Numbered from the stretch's first letter, positions 37,070-46,610 are shown. The stretch: 64,000 nucleotides of DNA from Flavobacterium sp. YJ01 (GCF_029320955.1 NZ_CP119757.1:1984001-2048000), one strand, 5' to 3'. The notes: generated by a model not told the origin, from the letters alone. Made by a program: numbers and translations.

Positions 37070-38028
37070 TATTTCTTGGGTTTATATTTTGATTTTTCGA
37101 AGATTTCTTTTGCATCAATTTTAAATAATTCTGCCAAAGAAACTTCACTATTATTTTTCATGTAAGAACGTACCATCTGCCAGCCAATCCAAGCTCCAAT
37201 TCGGCCTGGAGAATCGTTATCAATTTCTAGAAAGAATTTAGAAAAAGGTGCTGGTGTCATAAATCGAGTTCTCAATTTAGGATCATCGCTATAAAGCATT
37301 TCGTTTTCTATAAAATACCTCCAGATGTAAGCTTCATTTTCTTCACACCACTTTATTTGTTCTGGAGTATATCCCATTCTTTCTGCATCTGTATAATCTG
37401 GAAGCAATAAATCTTTAGCGTAAAGCTGTTTTCCTTCAAAAACCATTTGCGCCACCAGACTTCTATCTGGAGAATCTGGAATATTACGATAAGAAAAACT
37501 AGAAACCACGTCTGGCATAATCTGTCTTTCTTCAAAATTTTGTTTTAGATAATTCGGAAACTCGTAAAACTTATGATCTTTTCCTAAGTACAATTCCAGC
37601 GCCACAATCACAAGACTGTCTGCGTAAATTGCTTTTGCATTATAATCCATTTCTCCAATTACGGTAATTACTTTTGGAATTTTAGTTTTAGGAAAATAAT
37701 ATTTTACGTGCTGAAAAAGCGCATCAAACTCTTTATGAACAGGTTCAAAATTACCATACTTTTTCTGTACTTCATCATAAAGTTCTTTCCAAATAGGATC
37801 GTTCATTTTTTGCAACCAGACATTATCATCATTACCCGCAGGAAAAAAGAATGGATATTGTTTTTTTACCTGTGCGAGGTCTTGGGGTTTAGTTTCGAAA
37901 AACACCTTATCAAAACGCTCTACTTTAATATCAACAGGGATTTCTTCTACTGCTTTTTCGACCTTACTTTTTTGATTGCAGGACAAAAAAAACAGGCATA
38001 GAACCACTGCAAAGCGATAAATTTTCAT
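37069..38028 (-). CDS. gldB: gliding motility lipoprotein GldB
   Basis: 319 residues with lipoprotein signal (VVLCLFFLSC, Cys17). The body (DIKVERFDKVFFETKPQDL, QYPFFFPAGNDD, YSDDPKLRTRFMTPAPFSKF, DNDSPGRIGAWIGWQMVRSYM) matches GldB, required for gliding and linked to the type IX secretion machinery. The HTH-free, DUF2268-like C-terminal fold is of unknown biochemical role. It is divergent from nadE across 99 bases. Confidence 0.94.
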   Translation of the reverse strand: MKIYRFAVVLCLFFLSCNQKSKVEKAVEEIPVDIKVERFDKVFFETKPQDLAQVKKQYPFFFPAGNDDNVWLQKMNDPIWKELYDEVQKKYGNFEPVHKEFDALFQHVKYYFPKTKIPKVITVIGEMDYNAKAIYADSLVIVALELYLGKDHKFYEFPNYLKQNFEERQIMPDVVSSFSYRNIPDSPDRSLVAQMVFEGKQLYAKDLLLPDYTDAERMGYTPEQIKWCEENEAYIWRYFIENEMLYSDDPKLRTRFMTPAPFSKFFLEIDNDSPGRIGAWIGWQMVRSYMKNNSEVSLAELFKIDAKEIFEKSKYKPKK

Positions 38029-38127
38029 TTTATTTTAATTAGATTTGTGTTATCAGAATTTAAAGTAGTTGTATACTCAAAATAATTCTGCAAATATACA
38101 TCCCTGTACTTTAAAACTTAAACTATT

Positions 38128-38934
38128 ATGGCTAAAAAAAGCACAATTCAGACAGAAAAAGTAAATACGCATATTGTAGAGTGGCTAAAAAATTACGCTA
38201 ACAATGCAAAAGTAAACGGTTTTGTAATAGGAATCTCAGGAGGAGTTGATTCTGCTGTAACTTCAACTTTATGCGCGCAGACAGGACTGAAAGTTTTATG
38301 TGTTGAAATGCCTATTCATCAGGCAGAAAGCCAAGTTAGCAGAGCGAAAGAACATATTGATCAGCTGAAAAAGCGTTTTCCAAATGTTTCTGATGTTCAA
38401 ACAGATCTAACTGCTGTTTTTGAATCTTTCAAAAGTGCTGTTCCTAAAACAGATGATGAAGCGAAAGTAAATTTAGCATTAGCCAATACTCGTGCGCGCA
38501 TCAGAATGACTTCTTTATATTATTTAGCTGGAATTCATGGTTTATTGGTTGCCGGAACTGGAAACAAAGTGGAAGATTTCGGCGTAGGTTTTTATACAAA
38601 ATATGGAGATGGCGGTGTCGATTTGAGTCCAATTGCAGATTTAATGAAATCTGACGTTTATGCTTTAGGAGATTTTTTGCAAATTCCACAATCAATTTTA
38701 ACAGCTGCACCGACCGATGGATTATTTGGAGATAACCGTACAGATGAAGACCAATTAGGAGCTAGTTATGACGAATTAGAGTGGGCAATGTTGGCTGCGG
38801 AGTCAGGAAATACGGCAACTGACTTCGACGGGAGAGAAAAATCTGTCTTCGAAATTTATAAACGATTAAACACCAGCAACAAGCATAAAATGGACCCAAT
38901 TCCGGTTTGTTTGATACCAAAAACGTTAAAATAA
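38128..38934 (+). CDS. nadE: ammonia-dependent NAD+ synthetase NadE
   Basis: 268 residues. PP-loop ATP pyrophosphatase motif GISGGVDSAVTS at about residue 32, then GTGNKVEDFGVGFYTKYGDGGVDLSPI and a C-terminal PIPVCLIPK. No glutaminase domain, so ammonia should be the nitrogen donor. Converts deamido-NAD to NAD in the cytoplasm. The divergent gldBC operon and the following regulator are not obviously related to it. Confidence 0.95.
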   Translation: MAKKSTIQTEKVNTHIVEWLKNYANNAKVNGFVIGISGGVDSAVTSTLCAQTGLKVLCVEMPIHQAESQVSRAKEHIDQLKKRFPNVSDVQTDLTAVFESFKSAVPKTDDEAKVNLALANTRARIRMTSLYYLAGIHGLLVAGTGNKVEDFGVGFYTKYGDGGVDLSPIADLMKSDVYALGDFLQIPQSILTAAPTDGLFGDNRTDEDQLGASYDELEWAMLAAESGNTATDFDGREKSVFEIYKRLNTSNKHKMDPIPVCLIPKTLK

Positions 38935-39026
38935 AAGATTTTAACATTCTAAGAAAGATATTACAGAATTTATTTATTAATTTTACCACTCCAAAAACAT
39001 GAACAATTCTAAAAAAGGTAAAAATT

Positions 39027-39656
39027 ATGATTAAAGTATGTCTAGCAGACAATCATCCTGTTACGCACTTTGGCGTTAAGTCTTATTTCAAAGACCACGA
39101 TCAAATTTCAATTGTTGCCAACGTAGGCAATTTTTCAATGGTTAGAGATATTCTTCAGACGAAGGAAATCGACATTCTAATCTTAGATTTAGAGTTAGAA
39201 GGCCTTTCAAGTATCTTTGAAATTAAATCTATCTTAAAAAATTTCCCAAAAACAAAAATTGTTATTTTCAGTGATCTTGCTGAGCAAATGTACGCTCCAA
39301 ACGCAATTAAAGCAGGAGTTTCTGGGTATGTACACAAAACAGAAAAACTTGAAACATTAGGTCATTCTATTATTAAAGTACACGAAGGAAAAATTATCAT
39401 CAACGAAACAGTACGCAAAAACATGGCACTTATTGCGAAACAAAGCAAAAGCGAGCGTCTGTACAGAAAACTTTCTAACCGTGAAATCGAGGTTTTACGT
39501 TATTTAAGTGATGGTAAGAAAAATAATGAAATCTCTAAAATCTTAAATCTGAACGAAAAAACGATCAGTACTTACAAACTGAGATTATTAACTAAATTGA
39601 ATGTTACTAATTTAGTTGACTTGGTTAACAAAGCGAAGACTTTAGAAATTATTTAA
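39027..39656 (+). CDS. NarL/FixJ-type response regulator (LuxR HTH)
   Basis: 209 residues. Receiver domain ~1-125 with acidic D8 and phosphoacceptor D54 (LILDLELE), but the following GLSSIFEI lacks the common proline. LuxR-type HTH at ~149-205 (LSNREIEVLRYLSDGKKNNEISKILNL then KTISTYKLRLLTKL). No kinase gene is adjacent, so its partner is elsewhere. RBS AAAGG lies 7-11 bases before the ATG. Terminator at 39701. Confidence 0.93.
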   Translation: MIKVCLADNHPVTHFGVKSYFKDHDQISIVANVGNFSMVRDILQTKEIDILILDLELEGLSSIFEIKSILKNFPKTKIVIFSDLAEQMYAPNAIKAGVSGYVHKTEKLETLGHSIIKVHEGKIIINETVRKNMALIAKQSKSERLYRKLSNREIEVLRYLSDGKKNNEISKILNLNEKTISTYKLRLLTKLNVTNLVDLVNKAKTLEII

Positions 39657-39700
39657 TTACAATTCGAAAATCTTAATCTTTAAGAAATTCGAGAAACTAT

Positions 39701-39744
39701 AAAACTCTATCTTTTTTGATTTATCAGATAAGATAGAGTTTTTT
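39701..39744. terminator. bidirectional terminator between the regulator and dnaG
   Basis: AAAACTCTATCTT / AAGATAGAGTTTT perfect 13-base stem between convergent genes. Confidence 0.85.
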
Positions 39745-39749
39745 CCTTT

Positions 39750-41816
39750 TTAGTGATACGGCACAACTACACGACCTAATTTCCTAGAAAAATTATTTAG
39801 TAATTTTGAATAATCTATAACCATACTCAAAACTTCCGAATTATCTTCTTGCGGATCTGTTAATAAAGAATTCTTTAATTCCGCAATTATTGCAGACACC
39901 AAATACCATCTCATAGCAAATATGGTCTCCGAAACATTCTGCTCGATCGTTTCACTTTTTTGTTTTGGAAAAATATTCTGCCCTTCCCAATTATGAATGG
40001 TTAATCTTTCATCTTCCATTAAGATATTGGTTACTTCCTGAGCAAATTCAGGCTGCAAATGCATCAAATACTTATCTAAACTAAAAGTCTCATTCTGATT
40101 ATAAAAATCGATAAGATTACTATAAATATTCTGAAATAAAACATTCGACAATTCTATCTCATCTTCCTGAAGGCTTAAATATATTTTTTCGAATACTTTA
40201 TACTGTCTTTTTTCCGAAACTTCTTTTACATTTCCTTCTTCATCTGCTTTCAAGAAAACATCTTCAAAATCTTCTACTAGATTTCCGTACAAAAGTAAAA
40301 CCTCAATGACTTTTCTTTCGAAACCATATAAAATATCTACTTTTTGAGCTTGCTCTTGCGGATAATATCCTGGATCACCTGGATAATCATCTGGCGGACC
40401 ATTTCTTGGATCTTCTGGATCTCCTCCAGAAAATGTACCTGCTTGCGGAGGCTGATTTCTATGGACTTCAAAAGGTCTTTGTTCTTGTTTCTGTTTTTTA
40501 TTTGCTTCAGCAATATCTTTCTGAATCAATTGCGCCAAAGTACTCGTCAAGACCTGCTCCGAAATATCCATGATTCGAGCACATTCCTGAATATAAACTT
40601 CACGCTGAATACGGTCTGGAATTTTAGAAATACTCGTAACCATATCACGAATCAGATCTGCCTTTTTTATCGGATCATTCTTGGCTTCGCCCATTAAAAT
40701 CGAAGCCTTAAATTGTATAAAATCTTTACTGTTATTTTCTAAATAGGCAACTAAATCTTCATGAGAATTTTTTCGAGCAAAACTATCAGGATCTTCTCCA
40801 TCAGGAAAAGAACAAACTCTCACATTCATCCCTTCTTCCAAAATCAAATCGATTCCTCGAATAGAAGCACGCAAACCAGCCGCATCTCCATCAAAAAGAA
40901 CAGTGATATTTCTTGTCAAACGGTTTATTAAACGAATCTGATCTGGCGTTAAAGCTGTTCCAGAAGAAGCTACAACATTTTCAATTCCGGTTTGACTGAA
41001 CTGAATAACATCTGTATAACCTTCTACCAAATAACAATTGTTTTGTTTGGCAATAGCTTGTTTAGCATGATAAATTCCGTAAAGCACTTTACTTTTATGG
41101 TAAATATCACTTTCTGGCGAATTCAGGTATTTTGCCGCTTTTTTATCATTCGTTAAAATACGTCCACCAAAACCTAAAACACGACCAGACATGCTTTGAA
41201 TTGGAAACATTACACGGCCTTTAAATCGGTCAAACGGACGATCTTCTCTAGCGATTGTTAAACCTGTGCTTTCTAAAAATTCTAATTTATATCCTTTTCC
41301 TAAGGCTTCTTTCGTCAAAGCATCCCAAGTTTCTGGCGAATATCCTAAATTGAATTTTTTGATGGTTTCGTTTGTAAATCCTCTTTCTTTAAAATAAGAT
41401 AATCCAATTGCTTTTCCTTCTTCAGAGTTTATCAAAACATCTTGAAAATATTTGGCCGCGAATTCAGAAACCAGATACATACTTTCTCGAATATCTGTAT
41501 TTGCTTTTTCTGCTTCCGATTGTTCGGTTTCTTCAATTTCGATATTGTATTTTTTCGCTAAATATCGAATCGCTTCCGGATAAGTAAATTGCGAATGCTC
41601 CATTAAGAACTTAACCGAGTTTCCTCCTTTTCCAGTACTAAAATCTTTCCAGATTCCTTTTGCTGGAGAAACCATGAACGAAGGAGAACGCTCATCGGAA
41701 AACGGACTCAGACCTTTAAAGTTACTTCCTGCACGTTTCAAATTCACAAAATCGCCAATAACCTCCTCTACTCGAGCAGTTTCAAAAACAGAATCAATGG
41801 TATTTTGCGAAATCAA
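39750..41816 (-). CDS. dnaG: DNA primase DnaG, zinc ligands missing
   Basis: About 688 residues from a TTG at 41816 (ISQNTIDSVFETARVEEVIG is the family N-terminus). A longer GTG reading from 41924 would run through the terminator at 41892-41921 and is rejected. The TOPRIM domain has YLVEGYTDVIQF and TVLFDGDAAGLRA; RNAP-like basic domain before it. In the N-terminal domain the normal CPFH...CFGC ligands read S37-PF-S40 and D58-FS-T61, so all four zinc ligands are lost while KGGN and the fold context remain. A Pro/Gly-rich linker precedes the C-terminal helicase-binding region. Synthesises Okazaki primers. Confidence 0.93.
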   Translation of the reverse strand: MISQNTIDSVFETARVEEVIGDFVNLKRAGSNFKGLSPFSDERSPSFMVSPAKGIWKDFSTGKGGNSVKFLMEHSQFTYPEAIRYLAKKYNIEIEETEQSEAEKANTDIRESMYLVSEFAAKYFQDVLINSEEGKAIGLSYFKERGFTNETIKKFNLGYSPETWDALTKEALGKGYKLEFLESTGLTIAREDRPFDRFKGRVMFPIQSMSGRVLGFGGRILTNDKKAAKYLNSPESDIYHKSKVLYGIYHAKQAIAKQNNCYLVEGYTDVIQFSQTGIENVVASSGTALTPDQIRLINRLTRNITVLFDGDAAGLRASIRGIDLILEEGMNVRVCSFPDGEDPDSFARKNSHEDLVAYLENNSKDFIQFKASILMGEAKNDPIKKADLIRDMVTSISKIPDRIQREVYIQECARIMDISEQVLTSTLAQLIQKDIAEANKKQKQEQRPFEVHRNQPPQAGTFSGGDPEDPRNGPPDDYPGDPGYYPQEQAQKVDILYGFERKVIEVLLLYGNLVEDFEDVFLKADEEGNVKEVSEKRQYKVFEKIYLSLQEDEIELSNVLFQNIYSNLIDFYNQNETFSLDKYLMHLQPEFAQEVTNILMEDERLTIHNWEGQNIFPKQKSETIEQNVSETIFAMRWYLVSAIIAELKNSLLTDPQEDNSEVLSMVIDYSKLLNNFSRKLGRVVVPYH

Positions 41817-41847
41817 TGTGTGTGCGGTTTTAAAAGTTGAGAGCTTG

Positions 41848-41855
41848 CAAAAATA
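41848..41855 (-). promoter_or_regulatory. candidate -7 promoter element of dnaG
   Basis: TATTTTTG on the minus strand, between the upstream terminator and the TTG start at 41816. It supports the shorter dnaG reading. No clear -33 TTG. Confidence 0.45.
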
Positions 41856-41891
41856 CGTAAATCCTATCGTAATTTTGCAGCTTTTTAAAAC

Positions 41892-41921
41892 AAAAAAGCA
41901 TCTCGATGGAGATGCCTTTTT
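41892..41921 (-). terminator. terminator of the sigma-factor operon
   Basis: GCATCTC / GAGATGC stem bordered by A and T runs, 25 bases after the outer-membrane protein stop. Confidence 0.8.
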
Positions 41922-41945
41922 CACTAACTAAACTTAATTTCATTC

Positions 41946-43037
41946 TTAATTGAAATCGAAGCGAATACCTAACGAAATATTATTTTCATCAACAGTATTA
42001 TTTTTGAAAACTGAATTTAAATCATATTTCAAATACAAGCTTATTTCTTTATAACCTATATAAGAGCTTAATCCGTAAACAAAATTATTAACATTATAAT
42101 CGCCTTTGGTCTTTTGTGTGGTTTTGTAATCATTGTCTTCAAATTTCAAAATCTGTTTCGATTTTACATTGATTCCCGCATATCCTCCAAATCCCATTCG
42201 GAATCCTCTATGCGTTCTAAAATATGTTTTCCCGTCATGATTACCATCTTTCGAAAAATCAAATTCTAAATGAACTGGCGCCACTAAATACACATTTCTA
42301 AAACGAGATTCTTTTAAATGTATCGGATTGGTCACTAAATCTGTCTGGTCACCATTTACAACAAAACTGCGATTATCTGTTGGTCGAAGATTGTTGTACA
42401 TTAATGAAAGTCCGTATTTGGCATGCAGTAAATTATTATCGTTTAAAATTCTGGAATTAAAAGTTAAACCCCATTCGTAAAAATGCGATCCGATAAAATT
42501 ATAATTTGAATCCTGCAGTTCACCATCGATCATTGTACTATTTAAACCCATTGCAAATACAAATTGAGAAGTCGTTCTTTTAGATTCTCTTTTTACTTTG
42601 TCATCTTCTCCTTTATAGACCTTCATTGCAGGAATATTTATTTCCCTTTTATGCGGATTGATTGAGTCACTGCTAGTGCCAATTACCAAAACCGTCCCTT
42701 CTTTTGTTTTATTGTAATTCACTTTGCCGTCTACTTTTTCTTGAACCAATTCTTGTAATTTTTCCTGTTCGATGGCAACTCTATTTTCAATATTACGAGC
42801 TCTTTTTTCCGCAAACTCTTTTTTCCTTTTTTCAGCTTCTTCTTTTGAAATTGTTCCTTCGACTAATTGATTATTGACCTCATCAACTTCCTTTTTTAAA
42901 GCTGCTTTCTCTTCATTTGTTATATTTTCAATAGCAACAGCAATTGTTTTCGCTTTGTTCTCAAAAGTTTCTTGCCCTACTACTTTAGTGACGAATAAGA
43001 AAACTAAGAGAAATAAATAAATGGTAAAATTTTTCAT
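41946..43037 (-). CDS. secreted protein: coiled-coil then outer-membrane-like beta domain
   Basis: 363 residues with signal peptide (MKNFTIYLFLLVFLFVTKVVGQ). Residues ~25-110 are a highly charged helix, probably a coiled coil (EEKAALKKEVDEVNNQLVEG and on). The remaining ~230 residues alternate short beta strands ending in LGIRFDFN with a terminal aromatic, like an outer-membrane barrel. No family name recognised. Third gene after a sigma factor and a membrane protein, 39 bases downstream, so likely their effector or target. Confidence 0.75.
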   Translation of the reverse strand: MKNFTIYLFLLVFLFVTKVVGQETFENKAKTIAVAIENITNEEKAALKKEVDEVNNQLVEGTISKEEAEKRKKEFAEKRARNIENRVAIEQEKLQELVQEKVDGKVNYNKTKEGTVLVIGTSSDSINPHKREINIPAMKVYKGEDDKVKRESKRTTSQFVFAMGLNSTMIDGELQDSNYNFIGSHFYEWGLTFNSRILNDNNLLHAKYGLSLMYNNLRPTDNRSFVVNGDQTDLVTNPIHLKESRFRNVYLVAPVHLEFDFSKDGNHDGKTYFRTHRGFRMGFGGYAGINVKSKQILKFEDNDYKTTQKTKGDYNVNNFVYGLSSYIGYKEISLYLKYDLNSVFKNNTVDENNISLGIRFDFN

Positions 43038-43076
43038 GATTGTTGTTTTAGTTTGATTGATTTGATTGATGATTAT

Positions 43077-43805
43077 TTAATTTTTAACATTTCGATTTTC
43101 TACTGCCACTTTTACCGTATGATAGCTTTTGTTGATTTTTGCAATCATTTTTTCTCTAAATGAAAGTTCCAATTCTCCGTCTACCTGATCTAATAAGTCG
43201 TTAGAATTAATTTTTACTTTTGGTTTTGATTTAACCGTATTTTCTGCTAAAATTTTAGTTTCAGCCGTTTCTAGTAATTGATCGACATTTTCTTTTTTAG
43301 AAATTTCTGCAATTACTGCTTCATTATTTGATGATTGTTTTTCTTGATTGTTTTTGATGATGACTGAAGACTCCGCTATTTGATTTGATTCATTTTTTAT
43401 AGATTTATTTGAAATTTGATTCCCTACTTTTTCTTTTTTATTTAAAGTTTCTTCCGAAGTTTTTTCAGCAACAACAGTTTCGTTTTTTTTCGAATCAACT
43501 TCGTTTAAAATTGGTTTAGTCGTTGATTCTTTTTCGATTTCCTTTTCAACAACGATTGTTTTTGTTGGTTCTGCAGTATTTTTATTTTGATTGAAAAAAA
43601 TAGTTCCAACCAATAAAAAACCGATAAAACTTGCGGCGATATAAAGCCATTTTCTTTTTGATTTCTTCGAATCAAGTTTAATTGGCTTTTTCTCTTCGGC
43701 TACACTCAACATAGCGTCCAATCGATCCCAAGCTTTGTTGCTTGGTTCAATTTTACGTTCGTTTAGTTTTTCACGGAAATCCTTTTCAAAATTATTCGGT
43801 TCCAT
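43077..43805 (-). CDS. single-pass membrane protein, candidate anti-sigma factor
   Basis: 242 residues. N-terminal ~45 residues are cytoplasmic (FEKDFREKLNERKIEPSNKAW, with a DRLDAML helix), one membrane helix sits at ~48-68 (KWLYIAASFIGFLLVGTIFF), and a low-complexity Glu/Lys/Asn/Ser periplasmic region follows. It overlaps the sigma gene by 14 bases. The arrangement of a short cytoplasmic helix, one span and disordered periplasmic part fits an anti-sigma role in Bacteroidota, but there is no ZAS zinc motif and no FecR domain, so this is inference from position. Confidence 0.7.
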   Translation of the reverse strand: MEPNNFEKDFREKLNERKIEPSNKAWDRLDAMLSVAEEKKPIKLDSKKSKRKWLYIAASFIGFLLVGTIFFNQNKNTAEPTKTIVVEKEIEKESTTKPILNEVDSKKNETVVAEKTSEETLNKKEKVGNQISNKSIKNESNQIAESSVIIKNNQEKQSSNNEAVIAEISKKENVDQLLETAETKILAENTVKSKPKVKINSNDLLDQVDGELELSFREKMIAKINKSYHTVKVAVENRNVKN

Positions 43806-44352
43806 TATCTTGTTTTTTTAGAATAGTAATTTGTGTTTGCAGCATTTTTCTAGCGTGCGATAATTGCGATTTCGATGTTCCTTCATTAATGCCTAACATC
43901 TTGGCAATTTCATTGTGTTTGTAACCTTCAATGGCGTATAAATTGAAAACCATTTTATAGCCGTCGGGCAAAGCATCAATTAAATATTGAATCTGTTCTA
44001 CCGTAAACTGGCTGTCAATTTCATTAAAACTTTCTTCAACAAAAAATTCATCTTCGGCAAATTTTACTTTTTTCTGAACTCTTAAATACGAAATGCATTC
44101 GTTAACCATAATTCGGCGGATCCAGCCTTCAAAGCTTCCTTTGTGTTCGAAGTTTTTCAAATTCGTAAACACTTTCATGAAAGCGGTTATCATTACATCT
44201 TCGGCCAATTGAATGTCTTTTATATATTGTCGACATACACTCAACATTTTAGAAGAAAACTTACTATAAATCTGCTGCTGCGCCTGACGATTATTTTCGA
44301 CAGCCAGCTTTATGATTTTGGTTTCTTCTTGATGTAACTGGATAATTTTCAT
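43792..44352 (-). CDS. ECF-type RNA polymerase sigma factor
   Basis: 186 residues. Region 2 (SKMLSVCRQYIKDIQLAEDVMITAFMKVFTNL then FEGWIRRIMVNECISYLR) and region 4 (LPDGYKMVFNLYAIEGYKHNEIAKMLGINEGTSKSQLSHARKML) are both intact. Class sigma-70 ECF, close to the SigW/RpoE style found with Bacteroidota anti-sigma genes. Translationally coupled to the next gene. Regulon unknown. Confidence 0.94.
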   Translation of the reverse strand: MKIIQLHQEETKIIKLAVENNRQAQQQIYSKFSSKMLSVCRQYIKDIQLAEDVMITAFMKVFTNLKNFEHKGSFEGWIRRIMVNECISYLRVQKKVKFAEDEFFVEESFNEIDSQFTVEQIQYLIDALPDGYKMVFNLYAIEGYKHNEIAKMLGINEGTSKSQLSHARKMLQTQITILKKQDNGTE

Positions 44353-44465
44353 TAATAAGCTTTTCGGTTTTGGTTTTAGAAACAGACTTCTATTAGCATA
44401 GACGATTGTCGATTTAAAATGGTTGCACGGGAGAAAAAAAATAATTAAACAATTAGAAAATTAGC

Positions 44466-44512
44466 CAATTAGATAATTGATTTACAACAAAGTATAACCA
44501 ATTATCTAATTG
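44466..44512. repeat. AT-rich inverted repeat
   Basis: CAATTAGATAATTG (44466-44479) and its exact reverse complement (44499-44512), with a looser outer layer of AATTAG words, in the 191-base gap 44353-44543 between the sigma gene and the prenyl synthase. Confidence 0.55.
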
Positions 44513-44543
44513 ACACATTTTCTTATTATCTAATTTAAAAAGA

Positions 44544-45521
44544 TTATTTTTTTCTTTCGATTACGTAGTTTACCATCAAAGTCAAAGCATCTTTAAACTC
44601 AGAATCTTCAAAGTTTTGAAGTAATGCAAGTGCTTCCTGCTGGAATTCGACCATTTTGTTTTCGGCGTAAGCCAAACCATTATTGTTTTTTACAAAGGCA
44701 ATAACTTCTTTTACGCGTTTTTTGTCTTTGTTGTGGTTTTTGATGGAGTTTATCAACCACTTTTTTTCTTGCGGAGTACAAGTATTTAAAACGTGAATTA
44801 AAGGCAAAGTCATTTTTTGCTCCTTAATATCTATTCCGGTTGGTTTTCCGATGGCTTCTTCGCTGTAATCGAATAAATCGTCTTTAATTTGAAATGCCAT
44901 TCCGATTAGTTCACCGAATTTACGCATGTTTTCTACCTGAATATCGTCTTCGATTACGGCTTTCGCGCCAAGCGCACAACAAGCTGCAATAAGTGTTGCG
45001 GTTTTCTTTCTGATGATTTCGTAATAAACGTCTTCGGTAATATCAAGTCGGCGGGCTTTTTCTATTTGAAGCAATTCACCTTCGCTCATTTCGCGAACAG
45101 CAACAGAAATAATTCTCAATAAATCGAAATCGCCGTTATCTATAGAAAGCAATAAACCTTTTGAAAGTAAATAATCTCCAACTAAAACAGCAATTTTATT
45201 TTTCCAAAGCGCGTTGATGGAGAAAAATCCGCGACGGCGATTACTATCGTCTACTACGTCATCATGAACTAAAGTTGCGGTATGAATCAATTCGATTACC
45301 GAAGCTCCACGATAGGTTCTTTCGTTTACAATACCGCCAGAAACCATTTTTGCAGTAAGAAAAACAAACATTGGACGCATCTGTTTTCCCTTGCGGTTTA
45401 CGATGTAATAAGTGATTCGGTTTAGTAATGCAACCTTTGAAGTCATCGATTCATGGAACTTTTTTTCGAAAAGTTCCATTTCGTTAAAAATAGGCTGCTT
45501 TATTTGAGACGTAATATTCAT
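44544..45521 (-). CDS. trans-isoprenyl diphosphate synthase (polyprenyl synthetase)
   Basis: 325 residues. First Asp-rich motif LVHDDVVDDSNRRRG and second FQIKDDLFDYS, with the conserved KGKQMRPM start, identify an IspA/IspB-type medium- to long-chain synthase. The likely product is the menaquinone side chain (Flavobacteria typically use menaquinone-6), but chain length cannot be read with certainty; the residue just before the first motif region governs it. Stands alone on the minus strand. Confidence 0.93.
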   Translation of the reverse strand: MNITSQIKQPIFNEMELFEKKFHESMTSKVALLNRITYYIVNRKGKQMRPMFVFLTAKMVSGGIVNERTYRGASVIELIHTATLVHDDVVDDSNRRRGFFSINALWKNKIAVLVGDYLLSKGLLLSIDNGDFDLLRIISVAVREMSEGELLQIEKARRLDITEDVYYEIIRKKTATLIAACCALGAKAVIEDDIQVENMRKFGELIGMAFQIKDDLFDYSEEAIGKPTGIDIKEQKMTLPLIHVLNTCTPQEKKWLINSIKNHNKDKKRVKEVIAFVKNNNGLAYAENKMVEFQQEALALLQNFEDSEFKDALTLMVNYVIERKK

Positions 45522-45668
45522 TTAAACACCAAATATACTATTTTAAATAAAAAAACGTTGTGTATTTTAGGTTAGGATTTAAATAATTTATCCTTCAACC
45601 TGAAAAAAACACCAAAAATAGTTCTAACTAATACTGATTTGAATTCATTAACCCAAACTATTTATTAT

Positions 45669-46529
45669 ATGAAAACAAAATTTTTATTAATTGGTACTTT
45701 TATTACTATGTCTTTTTTTATCGGCTGTAGTTCTGATGAAAAAACAAATGATGGATCAGGAAAAGCGATTACGAACGAAGAAATTATAACCAATTCCAAA
45801 ATCGACGCTTCTGTAGAAGATGTGACAAATATTGCTGAAGATCAATTTAGTGCACAACTCAATGTAAATGCAAAACCAGGCGGACCAATAAAGAATTTCT
45901 TGCCAAGCTGCGCTACAATTACAACAGTTTTAACCAATAATACTTGGACAAAAACGGTGGATTTTGGCGTTGAAGGCTGTACTTTAAATAACGGAAATAC
46001 AGTAAAAGGAAAAATGGTCGTTTCTTTTTCGAATGATTTTAGTTCTTCGACACAAACAATCAGCTACACTTTTGAAGGATTTTATCATAATGGTAAAAAA
46101 ATTCAGGGAAGCAAAAGTATTGTGAGAACAATTAAAGAAACTAATATTTTGGTAACTGCGCATCCGGTTTCAACGGCTTCGATAGATTTGACCATTACTT
46201 TTGACGACGGTGGTGTTTATACCAGAAAGGGAACTTTGATAAAAGAAATGACATCTGGTTACGATACTTGGTTTGATTGGGATGATAATGCTTTTGTAGT
46301 AACTGGAAGCGGTTCTACAACTTTCCCGAATGGAGATACTTTTTCGGCAGAAATTACTACTCCTTTAGAATTTAATGCTTCTTGCAGAAAATCTTTTGCC
46401 GTAAAAGGAATTGTTTCTATTACCAAAAATGGTGCTTCGGCAACCATAGATTACGGAAACGGAGATTGCGACACGCTTGCGAAAGTAACAAAAGACGGAG
46501 TTACAGAAGAAATAGATTTGAAAAAATAA
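45669..46529 (+). CDS. lipoprotein, unknown function
   Basis: 286 residues from ATG 45669 (a longer reading from 45639 adds 10 residues before the signal peptide and is less likely). Lipobox FFIGC, Cys20, then Ser/Asp-rich linker. The mature protein is beta-rich with two related halves: CTLNNGNTVKGKMVVSFSND and TFPNGDTFSAEITTPLEF. It has paired cysteines (CATITT, CTLNNG, CRKS, CDTL). No family recognised. Hairpin terminator immediately downstream. Confidence 0.75.
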   Translation: MKTKFLLIGTFITMSFFIGCSSDEKTNDGSGKAITNEEIITNSKIDASVEDVTNIAEDQFSAQLNVNAKPGGPIKNFLPSCATITTVLTNNTWTKTVDFGVEGCTLNNGNTVKGKMVVSFSNDFSSSTQTISYTFEGFYHNGKKIQGSKSIVRTIKETNILVTAHPVSTASIDLTITFDDGGVYTRKGTLIKEMTSGYDTWFDWDDNAFVVTGSGSTTFPNGDTFSAEITTPLEFNASCRKSFAVKGIVSITKNGASATIDYGNGDCDTLAKVTKDGVTEEIDLKK

Positions 46530-46546
46530 TATCCTTTTTGCCCAAG

Positions 46547-46593
46547 AAAAAAGCATTAAAAACCAGAAATATTCTCGTTTTTAATGCTTTTTT
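46547..46593. terminator. strong terminator after the lipoprotein
   Basis: AAAAAAGCATTAAAAAC pairs with GTTTTTAATGCTTTTTT. Confidence 0.9.
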
Positions 46594-46610
46594 TTATTTG
46601 TAATATTCAA

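Noticed and set aside
41817..41924. Longer DnaG N-terminus starting with GTG
   Set aside because: The extension overlaps a terminator hairpin and has no similarity to DnaG.
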